DNA of 64,000 bases from positions 235,803-299,802 of the forward strand of contig CAYMIN010000002.1 in NCBI GenBank assembly GCA_964390495.1, in the 5' to 3' direction. The stretch comes from UBA11051 sp964390495. Its GTDB lineage: Bacteria > Armatimonadota > Zipacnadia > Zipacnadales > UBA11051. A model generated the notes under the pieces. The model made no database searches, was not told where the DNA came from, and saw only the letters and a list, made by a program, of their open reading frames with translations. The position numbers and the translations under genes are program-made. Position 1 is the stretch's first letter. Every line of letters begins with the position of its first letter. Shown here piece by piece: positions 15,052 to 23,436 of this stretch.

Positions 15052-17838
15052 GTGCCGAACGTGACTTCGCTACTGATGATGCTGACGGTGGCGCTCAGCA
15101 TTTGTGTGGGCGTACCGCACGTGACGGCGCAAACGCCCGCAGCTCAGCACCCCGTCGTTCGACATCGCATCGAGGAGCGTAACCCCGATAAGCTGACCGA
15201 GCAATTGGCAACAATCATGGCGATGAGCGAAGAACAGCTTCTGGCCCTGGTGCCGGTTCAAACGCCCACCTTTTTTTGCGGGTGTCCCAACTGCAAGACC
15301 GGCCGCTACGATGGCGAGTTCGATATGGAATGGACGCCCGACAAGCCCGATCAGATGCGCTGCAAGCTTTGCGGCCACGTCTATCCCGACGAAGAGAATT
15401 ACCCGATGGACCGCACCCAGACCGCGACCAACCCGCTGGGCGAAGAGGTCACGGTACGCTATCACGTCAGCGGCGGCCGCGACTACTTCCTCCAGTCCAG
15501 AATCTGCCATTTTCACAAGCAGTGGCTGTCCAGTCAGGCCTATGAGCTCGCCAAGGCCTATCACGTCACCAAGCAGCCGGAGTATGCCCGCCGGGGCGCG
15601 CTGATTATTGACCGCTTTGCCCAGGTCTTTCCCGGCTGGTGTGTGATCATACAGTACAGTGGCGGCGACCGTAAGTACACGTCGCTTCCTTACCGCTATC
15701 TACCACCTGAAGAGTGCCAGGCCAAGTACGATCTTCCCAGCTATCCCACCAACACTGGCGGCAAGTGGCACGACCATTGGATGCACGAAATCCCCAATAC
15801 TCTGGCGCTGGCTTACGACTTGATATACGACAGCCCGCAGCTTGACCAGCTCTCCCAGGAACTGGGGGTTGATGTCCGCAAGCGCATCGAAAATGACATT
15901 CTCCGTCTCACGGTTGATTTCAACCAGTCATTACCAGATCGCTACTATGGCGATAACAGACCGTGGTGGGTGGCGCACACAGTCAACGTCGGACGCATCA
16001 TCGGCGAGCCCGAATACGTCCACTTCGGCTACCACTGGCTGAAGGATATGTTCCAGGGCACGTACTGTGGAATCTACCCGGATGGCATGTCTTTCCAGCC
16101 ATTTTCGTACCACTATCAGACATTTAGTAACTGCAGATTCCACGTTCTGGCATTGCGAGGTTATTCCGATCCTCCGGGCTATGTGGGCAAGCAAGATGGT
16201 CTGCATCTCGAAGCGCTCGACATGACCAAGGAGATTCCCAACTACGCTAAGGTAACGAACGCGCCGGCGGTTGTGAACTATCCTGGCCGCAATACCGTTC
16301 CCCTCGGCGATGCCTTCCCGAGGTTTCGACCTATCAGCCCGGACGAGGAATCCCCCTGCGCGATCTTGGCCGCCTTTGGTCACGCCCGCCTGGGCACAGG
16401 CAAAGGTGAGAAGCAGGTGCAGGCCCACCTGCGTTTCACCGGCGGTGGTGGACACATGCACCCGGACAGTCTGAGCGTGGCGCTATACGCCTTCGGTCGT
16501 GAGATGCTCTGCGACATCGGCTACCACAAGAATTCAGGCTATCGCTTCTGGGGCTTCTGCACCATGGGGCACAATACCGTGGCAATCAACCGCCAGTGGC
16601 AGGCCTATCCGGGACCTGACTGCTGCGATCTGCAGATGTACGTTCCGAACCTGCCGGGTTTTGCTGCTGTCCAGGCGTCTGCCGAGCGTGCCTACCCGGA
16701 CCTGGCCCAGGTGTACAAGCGCCTGCTTCTACTCGTCACGACTGACGAGGAGCATCCCTACGTTGTGGACATTTTCCAGGTCAGAGGCGGCTCGATGCAC
16801 GACTGGTTCATGCACGGCTCCGCGGACCACGACCAGACCGCGACCAGCAGCCTTGCGCTTGCCACCTTGCCGGGTGAGCGGCCCATGCTGACACCAGACG
16901 AAGAGTGGTGCAAAACCAGCGATGAACAGATATGGAACTCCCCGACAAGCTGGCGATCAGCGCTCAAGCCCTATGGCGTGCTGAGGAATGTGCAAACCGC
17001 CGAATCGGCAGACGATTGGACGGTTACGTTTAGCTACGATAATGAGCCGAAGCTCGGGACGCGAATCCATCTCCTCGGCGGCCAGGACAAAGGGCTGTTC
17101 CTCTGTGAGTCGCCCTCTCTGCGCCGCTTCGAGGGGCCGACCAGTCAGGCCGCGAATATGCCCTACATGCCGCAGATCGTCGCCCGCCGCAGCGGCCAGG
17201 GCCCCCTGGAGAGCGTCTTCATCGCTGTGAGCGAGCCATTCTGCGACGGTCCGCATATCAGCGCGGTGGACTGCCTCCAAACAGTCCCTGCCGATGACAA
17301 CAGGGTCGCCCTGCAGATAAAGGCAGCCAACCGCACCGACACGGTCTTAATCGCCCTCGACGGCGCGTCCGGCGTGCGCACCGCCGATCCGGAGGGCGCA
17401 GTCCTCGATGGCTGTATCGCGCTAGTCTCGGAGCTAGAAGGTGACATCGCCGCGGCCTATCTGGTGGGCGGCAAGCAGCTTACCAAGGGCGATTTCAGCC
17501 TCAGTTCAGAGACCGCGGTATATGAGGGCACAATCGAGGCTGCCACCCGCCTAGCCGACGGCGCGGAGACAGATGCCTTCATCACCTCGGCCCGACGGCC
17601 ACCTAGGATCAAGCTGCGGGGCGAGTGGATGATCGTCACCCATCCCAACGGCTGCACCCACGGCTATCAGATTGCGCGCGTCGAGCACCGGGATGGCAAG
17701 ACCTGGCTGCATCTGGAGGCTGACCACGGACTGCGCATCACTGGCGATACGACGCAGGAGGTCTATCACCCGCGTCGAACCTTTACAGGCCCGAACCGCT
17801 TCCGCATCTACGCCACGGCGATGCTCAGGCCGAGTTGA
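15052..17838 (+). CDS. Secreted heparinase II/III-family polysaccharide lyase
   Basis: A 928-residue exported protein, probably a uronic-acid polysaccharide lyase. GTG 15052 is chosen because AAAGGAG lies nine bases before it and the product begins with a clean signal peptide (hydrophobic about residues 5-22, cleavage near VTA-Q). A Cys cluster CGCPNC...CKLC sits at about residues 76-107 and resembles a zinc knuckle. An all-helical region follows to about 400. The heparinase_II_III signature GGGGHMHPDSLS begins at about 464, with FGREMLCDIGY and HNTV near 507, then a beta-sandwich C-terminus. The substrate cannot be told. It sits beside several other secreted glycan-type proteins. Confidence 0.85.
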   Translation: MPNVTSLLMMLTVALSICVGVPHVTAQTPAAQHPVVRHRIEERNPDKLTEQLATIMAMSEEQLLALVPVQTPTFFCGCPNCKTGRYDGEFDMEWTPDKPDQMRCKLCGHVYPDEENYPMDRTQTATNPLGEEVTVRYHVSGGRDYFLQSRICHFHKQWLSSQAYELAKAYHVTKQPEYARRGALIIDRFAQVFPGWCVIIQYSGGDRKYTSLPYRYLPPEECQAKYDLPSYPTNTGGKWHDHWMHEIPNTLALAYDLIYDSPQLDQLSQELGVDVRKRIENDILRLTVDFNQSLPDRYYGDNRPWWVAHTVNVGRIIGEPEYVHFGYHWLKDMFQGTYCGIYPDGMSFQPFSYHYQTFSNCRFHVLALRGYSDPPGYVGKQDGLHLEALDMTKEIPNYAKVTNAPAVVNYPGRNTVPLGDAFPRFRPISPDEESPCAILAAFGHARLGTGKGEKQVQAHLRFTGGGGHMHPDSLSVALYAFGREMLCDIGYHKNSGYRFWGFCTMGHNTVAINRQWQAYPGPDCCDLQMYVPNLPGFAAVQASAERAYPDLAQVYKRLLLLVTTDEEHPYVVDIFQVRGGSMHDWFMHGSADHDQTATSSLALATLPGERPMLTPDEEWCKTSDEQIWNSPTSWRSALKPYGVLRNVQTAESADDWTVTFSYDNEPKLGTRIHLLGGQDKGLFLCESPSLRRFEGPTSQAANMPYMPQIVARRSGQGPLESVFIAVSEPFCDGPHISAVDCLQTVPADDNRVALQIKAANRTDTVLIALDGASGVRTADPEGAVLDGCIALVSELEGDIAAAYLVGGKQLTKGDFSLSSETAVYEGTIEAATRLADGAETDAFITSARRPPRIKLRGEWMIVTHPNGCTHGYQIARVEHRDGKTWLHLEADHGLRITGDTTQEVYHPRRTFTGPNRFRIYATAMLRPS

Positions 17839-18001
17839 GCAACCGCAGCCGCAGAGACGTAGTGCCGTGGGGAGTGGCCAGAGGTTACTGCTGTTGTCGT
17901 ACGCGCTATGCCCACGTCCAGGGCTGCAGTAAGGCATTTGGAAGACCGGATGGCACCAAAGCAGGCAGATTGCCTGAAAGGGCTGAAGGGGTGTTCTGAC
18001 A

Positions 18002-19303
18002 GTGTATCACGCGTCCTCCCAGTGGGCACTGACCTGTGTTATCGCCTTCGCCGGCGCGCTTGTGGTGCCGGCTCACGCCGCTCCCCTGCTGGAGCAGTTC
18101 TTCCGCCCTGCTCTGCCCTCCGGTGAAGACTTACCAACAGATCGCATCTACCCCGAGGGGCGACTGTTTCCCTTCAGCCTCTACTCAGTCGGAGGCGGGG
18201 GACCTAATAAGAGCGGCGATCTGTTGCCTGGAGACCAGGTGCAGGCTGCCCTGTCCCGGGTCAGGGCCGCCGGGTTTACCATGATCGGCCCCCAGTACGA
18301 GCTCAACGGCCGGGTCCTGACAGACGCGGCACGACATGGCCTGCAGGCCATCTACCGGGTCGGGCTGCCCAAGGACCAGCTCAACCTGCCACAGGCGCAG
18401 ATTGAGAAGGCCATTCGCGATCAGGTCCTGGCGGTGGTGGACGACCCGAACTTGGCTTGGTGGTATGTGACCCCCGAGGAGTTGCGGTCCTGGCGCCAGG
18501 AAGAGATTGGCTTTCTGGACATCGCATGTCGCACTATTGCCCAAAACGATCCTCTGAAACGGCCGGTGTGGATGTACGACCCCGGCCACCGCCATGCCCA
18601 GGGCCTAGTGCCCACCGCCCGCCACCTGAGCGTACTGGGCAAGGGCATGTACACCAACTACAGCAAGCGCCGCGATGCCCGAGTATGGGTGCGCTGGACC
18701 ATAGACCAGGAACTGCAGGCGATTGCTCAGGCGGGCTCCAAGGCCATACCGATTGCAGTGCCGGAGATGTTCCAGCAGCCGCAGCCGCAGTACCTACACT
18801 TGATTCCCGCCTGGGTGCGGCACGACGTCTATGCGGCCCTGATCGCCGGAGCCCAAGGGGTAGTGGTGTTCTCCATGCGTGTGCGACCCACGTTCGAGGC
18901 CCATGAGGCCTATCTGCAGGCTTATGAGCAGGTGGCGCGGGAGGTGTGTGTGGACCCGGGCCTGGGCCAGGTTCTGCTGTTCGGTCAGCGGCGACAGGAC
19001 CTCAAGATCGAGGTGCTAGACGGCCCACCGCTTCTCAACCTCGAATATCGCGGCAATCACGCCCAGTATCCGGCCATCGCGCACCTGGACATCGCTTATG
19101 GTACTCACCGCTACCTGCTTGCCGTCAACTCGTCCAATGATGTCGTGCGGGTGGTCTGCAGCGGGCTGCCCAACGAGAAGCTGGTGGCAGTTGATTTGTT
19201 TGGCCAGCAGTCTCCCCCAGTGGAAAGCGAAGACGGCGCACTGAAACTTTGCTTCGCGGCGCTGGAAGTCAAGGCTTTCCGCCTGATTGCGGCCGCTCAA
19301 TAG
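18002..19303 (+). CDS. Secreted protein, probable glycosidase-like barrel, function unknown
   Basis: A 433-residue protein starting with GTG 18002, with AAGGGG about a dozen bases upstream and a signal peptide that ends near PAHA-A (about residue 27). The segment DDPNLAWWYVTPEELRSWR recalls the acid-residue strand of TIM-barrel glycosidases and parallels the DHPALWGYFLGDEPD strand of the three paralogs downstream. The C-terminal ~90 residues look like a beta-sandwich. I do not recognise a named family. It follows the lyase by 163 bp on the same strand and could share its transcript. Confidence 0.7.
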   Translation: MYHASSQWALTCVIAFAGALVVPAHAAPLLEQFFRPALPSGEDLPTDRIYPEGRLFPFSLYSVGGGGPNKSGDLLPGDQVQAALSRVRAAGFTMIGPQYELNGRVLTDAARHGLQAIYRVGLPKDQLNLPQAQIEKAIRDQVLAVVDDPNLAWWYVTPEELRSWRQEEIGFLDIACRTIAQNDPLKRPVWMYDPGHRHAQGLVPTARHLSVLGKGMYTNYSKRRDARVWVRWTIDQELQAIAQAGSKAIPIAVPEMFQQPQPQYLHLIPAWVRHDVYAALIAGAQGVVVFSMRVRPTFEAHEAYLQAYEQVAREVCVDPGLGQVLLFGQRRQDLKIEVLDGPPLLNLEYRGNHAQYPAIAHLDIAYGTHRYLLAVNSSNDVVRVVCSGLPNEKLVAVDLFGQQSPPVESEDGALKLCFAALEVKAFRLIAAAQ

Positions 19304-19320
19304 CGCCACGGGCAAAGCTC

Positions 19321-19436
19321 GGCACTCGGGCTTCGACAAGCTATGAGGCCTGGCCCTCCCCGAGCGCCCTTTCGACAGGACGAAAGCATGAACATCGGCT
19401 CCAGGGACGGTTACGGCAAGTGGCACAACTGCCGAC
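19321..19436 (+). pseudogene. Decayed C-terminal fragment of a pseudopilin
   Basis: One frame reads GTRASTSYEAWPSPSAL, matching GTRAPTRYDAWPSKSAF of pseudopilin 4. After a one-base deletion near 19372-19387 a second frame continues MNIGSRDGYGKWHN, matching MNIGFMDGHAKWYK. DNA identity with 14521-14640 is clear over the stretch. No N-terminal prepilin part is present. This is a truncated, frameshifted relic, not a gene. Confidence 0.85.
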
Positions 19437-19529
19437 CAGCCATAACGGTGTGGTTGGCGTTGTGTCCGACGGTGGCGGGAATTTGACGGCAGCGGCCCGG
19501 CGACAGATCCTCTCGGTGGAGGCTTGATG

Positions 19530-21449
19530 ATGCACCGCCCGTGTTTACAGTGTTCTTTTGCGACTGCGATCCTAGTCCTGACCGTGCTTGGCGCCTCTGC
19601 CGCCGAGCGTGCCATTCCTGTTACCGAAGGCACCTTATACGCGGCTTACTATGTGCCCGACCCCATTGACTACGCCGGCAACGTATTCCTTTATATCAGG
19701 AACCTCACCAGCGCTCCCTTGACCGTCACTGACATCACAATGGACGGGCGGAGCATCGGCAAGGTCTGGCTGACGGACGAAAGCTTCCTCGGCCCCGACG
19801 TCAGGGATGAGTACATCAAGGTATCCAACGACAATTTCGCCTGGTATCGTGTCTATCCGAACCCCGTACCGGCAGGCGGCATTGCCGAAGTGATCCTCCG
19901 CATGATGCCGGTTGCTTGGGAGCAGCCCCAACACGAGCTGGCAGTGACTCTGGCAGGTTACCAGCCCCTCAGCATCAACCTAGCGCTGCAAGAACCTGCC
20001 TTCACTTTGGAGTATGTCGGCATCAGCGCCGCCCTCGATGAGTTGCACGTTTACGCCCAGGCTCAAGCCGGCGCCCGGCCCGAGCTATCCCGCCTGGAGC
20101 TGGACGGCCAGCCGGTCGCCGCTCAGTTGCACCGCCTCTTCTCCGGCTATACCTATGCCAAGGTCAAGCTGGAGACTCCGTGGCAGCAGGGATCGTTCCA
20201 TGCAGTGGCGATCGGGACGGCGGATGATCTGCGGGCCGTTTTGATTCGCGCGCTGCCCTCTCCCCCGCCGATTGGCATTATGGGCCATGGACACGCAAGC
20301 TGGCTCAATCAATACGCCAACCATCTATTTGAGGCTCATATCGCCCATGTCGGCGGCCCGGTCGCAAACTACGACCGCAACTGGAAATATGGCCTGGTAT
20401 CCGCCTATCCCTACGGGCGTTATCTCAAGCCGGAAGAGCCGAAAAAGAAGGAGCCGGTCTATTTCGACCACGCTCAGATCGAGGTACTTACTCCCATAAA
20501 GGACCATCCGGCACTGTGGGGGTACTTCCTGGGCGATGAACCCGATGGTCGTTATGTGCGTACGGTCTTGCCGCGCCTGTCAATCTCCCGTGATGTCGAG
20601 CGCGCGAATCAGTTCTGCCGCATCTTCGACCCCAAGCACATGACTTATTCGACCATCAATCATTCCGGCTACCCGCGCAACGTGTACCGCTACGGCCACA
20701 TTCCCGACTATGTCGCCCTACACACTTTCGGCGTCGGCAGGCCTACGGTTGTAACCGCCGCACAGGACCACGTCATGCACACTCGCCTGGCTACTCGGCC
20801 CCGACCTTTCCTCTTCTGCTGTACCGGCTACAGCCTCAATGATACCAGAAAGTACGACCCTCAGGAGATGCAACTGGAAGTCTATACGGCCCTCGCCGAG
20901 GGAGCCAAATCGCTGCAATGGTATCCGGCCCATGGCGAGCGCGGCCTCTTCAAAAATCCCAAGATGTGGAACGCCATTGGCGCAATGAATGGCGTACTCC
21001 ACCAGGTTCTGCCGCTGCTCTCTATCGGCACACCGGTGGATAAGCCGCTGATAACGGGCGGCGATCTACTGGGCAGTTGCATCCTCTGCGGCGACCGGGC
21101 CCTGGCGGTGATCCTCGTCAACCAGGATTTCACCGCTGACGCCGAGAACTTCGAGGTGCGGTCTCTCAACGTTGTCGTTCGCGTGCGCCTGCCGCGCTTT
21201 CTCTCGGCTGCCGGTGTCGTAGAGGTGCGCTTCTCGGAGTTGACCCAACCGATTGTCGCCGACATCGGGCCCTCCAGTGTGGAGTTCGCTACCGAGGTTC
21301 AGGCCGGCAAGATCATAGTTATCTATGCCGACGAAGCGGTCGCGGACCGGATGCGTCACAGGCACGCTCAGTGTCTGCGGCGCTTTGCTCCTGTCCCTGA
21401 AAACCAGGAGCTTGGCCCGCGCAAATATCTGCCGTCTCTGGTCGAGTAG
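19530..21449 (+). CDS. Secreted glycosidase-like protein, tandem paralog 1 of 3
   Basis: A 639-residue exported protein. ATG 19530 lies seven bases after GGAGG; ATG 19527 and TTG 19524 are alternatives. After a signal peptide ending near SAA-E come two beta-rich domains (to about 240), beginning YAAYYVPDPIDYAGN. A probable TIM-barrel follows, with DHPALWGYFLGDEPDGRY (DEP near residue 335), YPRNVYRYGHIPDY and KSLQWYPAHG near 460, then a C-terminal beta domain with SCILCGDRALAVILVN. The Glu of DEPDG is a plausible catalytic acid; I cannot place the nucleophile with certainty. It is about half identical to the next two genes. The C-terminus (PRKYLPSLVE) differs from the others. Confidence 0.78.
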   Translation: MHRPCLQCSFATAILVLTVLGASAAERAIPVTEGTLYAAYYVPDPIDYAGNVFLYIRNLTSAPLTVTDITMDGRSIGKVWLTDESFLGPDVRDEYIKVSNDNFAWYRVYPNPVPAGGIAEVILRMMPVAWEQPQHELAVTLAGYQPLSINLALQEPAFTLEYVGISAALDELHVYAQAQAGARPELSRLELDGQPVAAQLHRLFSGYTYAKVKLETPWQQGSFHAVAIGTADDLRAVLIRALPSPPPIGIMGHGHASWLNQYANHLFEAHIAHVGGPVANYDRNWKYGLVSAYPYGRYLKPEEPKKKEPVYFDHAQIEVLTPIKDHPALWGYFLGDEPDGRYVRTVLPRLSISRDVERANQFCRIFDPKHMTYSTINHSGYPRNVYRYGHIPDYVALHTFGVGRPTVVTAAQDHVMHTRLATRPRPFLFCCTGYSLNDTRKYDPQEMQLEVYTALAEGAKSLQWYPAHGERGLFKNPKMWNAIGAMNGVLHQVLPLLSIGTPVDKPLITGGDLLGSCILCGDRALAVILVNQDFTADAENFEVRSLNVVVRVRLPRFLSAAGVVEVRFSELTQPIVADIGPSSVEFATEVQAGKIIVIYADEAVADRMRHRHAQCLRRFAPVPENQELGPRKYLPSLVE

Positions 21450-21503
21450 ATGCACTCTCAGCCATGCCATGGAGTTACGGTATTCTCTCAGGAGGGAAGT
21501 TTC

Positions 21504-23378
21504 ATGTCATCTCAGTACTGCCTGGTCTCACTAGCCGTCGTTGTGCTCGTTGGTGTGCTGTTTTGCAGCTCGTGCGCAGCCGTGCCTGCCCCGGACGGCG
21601 CCTTGTACGCCGCCCACTATCTGCCTGACACCGTTGACTACGCCGGCAGCATTTTCATCTACCTGAAGAACCCCAGCGCCCAGCCGCTGACGGTGGCCGA
21701 CATCCGCCTCGACGGCGCTTCTATCGGCAAGATCTGGCCGACCGATGAGACCTTCCTCGATCCCGAGGTCAGGGATGAGTACATCCGCATCGAAAATGAT
21801 CAGTTAGACTGGTATCGCGTCTATCCTAATCCAATCCCCGCCGGCGCTATTGCCGAGGTCATACTCCGTCTTACACCGCCTGCTTGCGAGGTTGCCGAGC
21901 ACCGTATTTCCGTCTCTTTGGCCGACTACGAGCCGCTCTTGACTACGATTGATATGGCCGCGCCGCCCTTTACGCTGGAGTATGTCGGCATCGGGCCTAA
22001 TCTGGATGAACTACACATCTACACTCGTGCGCAGGCCGGAGCTGGTGTCGAGATCTCCCGCGTCGAGGTGGATGGCGCTGCGGCGGCCTCTGAGATTCAT
22101 CCCGTCTATTCCGGCCATACCTATGCCCAGGTCAAGCTGCCCGCGTCGTGGGAGTATGGCAGCTTCCACGCCGTTGCTGCGGGCACCGCCGGCGACCTGC
22201 ACGCCGTCCTCATCCGGGCTCTCCCCTCGCCTGCACCTTTAGGCATCATGGGCAACAACAGCGAGAGCGAAATCGAGCAGTACGCCAATCACCTGTTCGA
22301 CGCCAACATCGCCTTTACCCCAGTGCCCGCGGAGCGTTACGAACCACTTGCCAAGTACGGCCTGGGAGGTTCTTACATCTACTATCGGCGCGGCAAGCCG
22401 GACGAAAAGAAGAACGAGCCGATCTTCTATGACCAGGTCGAGCAGGTGGTGCCCATCAAGGAGCAGGAGGCGCTGTGGGCATACTTCCTCGAAGATGAAC
22501 CGGATGGCCGCTATCACCGCACGGTGCTGCCGCGTGGCTCGATCTCACGCGATGTCGAGCGCGCCAATCAGTTCTGCCGCATCTTCGACCCCGCGACTCC
22601 CACCTATCTGCAGATGGATCACGGCGGCTATCCCCGCAACATGTACATTTATGGGCAAATACCCGATTATATTTGCACTCACGCCTACCCCTTCGGCCGC
22701 GACATCATCGGGGCCACTCAGGATCACGTGCTCAATACTCAGGCCGCCTCGCGTCCGCGACCTTTCTTCTATCTCAACGACGGCTACTGCGAGAACGACC
22801 ACCGCGAGTTCGAGCCCGATGAGATGCGCATGGAGGTCTATACGGCCCTGGCTTGTGGTGCCAAATCGCTGCAGTGGTATCCGGCCCATGGCGCTCGCGG
22901 GCTGCTCAAGCATCCCCAGATGTGGAATGCCGTCGGCGAGCTCAACGGCATCCTCCAGCAGGTCCTGCCGTTCATTTCCATCGGCATTCCGGTTGGCCAG
23001 CCCCTAGTGGACGAAGGTAACTACCTCAGCAGTTGCATCCTCTGCGGGGATCAGGCCATGATCGTTATCCTGGTGAACAAGGACTACGTATCTACTCCGG
23101 AGGAGTTCATCCGCGTTCAGACGCCCGCCAGTCCGGTGCGGGTGCGGCTACCCTCCTACATGCGGGCGGCCGGGGTGGTGCGGATGCGTTTCCCCGGCGG
23201 TCTTCCTGACATACCGGCTGAGATCAGCGGCTCCAGCGTCAAATTCAACGCCGGCGCCAATCCGGTCGAGATGCTGCTGATCTACTCAAACGAGTCCGTC
23301 TTCGAAGCCCTGCGCCAGAAGCACCATGAATGTCTGCAGCGCTATGTTCCCATGCCCGAGCCGGAAGCAGCCGGCTAG
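21504..23378 (+). CDS. Secreted glycosidase-like protein, tandem paralog 2 of 3
   Basis: A 624-residue paralog with the same layout: signal peptide (hydrophobic about residues 8-25, LFCSSCAAVPA), N-terminal beta domains, a barrel with EALWAYFLEDEPDGRYHRTV, KSLQWYPAHGARGLL, and a C-terminal beta domain with LSSCILCGDQAMIVILVN. ATG 21504 is preferred because GGAGGGAAG lies just upstream; the open frame extends back to 21450 immediately after the previous stop. It shares more with paralog 3 (for example LQMDHGGYPRNMYIYGQIPDY) than with paralog 1. Confidence 0.78.
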   Translation: MSSQYCLVSLAVVVLVGVLFCSSCAAVPAPDGALYAAHYLPDTVDYAGSIFIYLKNPSAQPLTVADIRLDGASIGKIWPTDETFLDPEVRDEYIRIENDQLDWYRVYPNPIPAGAIAEVILRLTPPACEVAEHRISVSLADYEPLLTTIDMAAPPFTLEYVGIGPNLDELHIYTRAQAGAGVEISRVEVDGAAAASEIHPVYSGHTYAQVKLPASWEYGSFHAVAAGTAGDLHAVLIRALPSPAPLGIMGNNSESEIEQYANHLFDANIAFTPVPAERYEPLAKYGLGGSYIYYRRGKPDEKKNEPIFYDQVEQVVPIKEQEALWAYFLEDEPDGRYHRTVLPRGSISRDVERANQFCRIFDPATPTYLQMDHGGYPRNMYIYGQIPDYICTHAYPFGRDIIGATQDHVLNTQAASRPRPFFYLNDGYCENDHREFEPDEMRMEVYTALACGAKSLQWYPAHGARGLLKHPQMWNAVGELNGILQQVLPFISIGIPVGQPLVDEGNYLSSCILCGDQAMIVILVNKDYVSTPEEFIRVQTPASPVRVRLPSYMRAAGVVRMRFPGGLPDIPAEISGSSVKFNAGANPVEMLLIYSNESVFEALRQKHHECLQRYVPMPEPEAAG

Positions 23379-23436
23379 CTGCATCGCTGGCCTTGCACAG
23401 TAGCCATAGAAAACTTGTCAAAGGCAGGTGTTTCAC

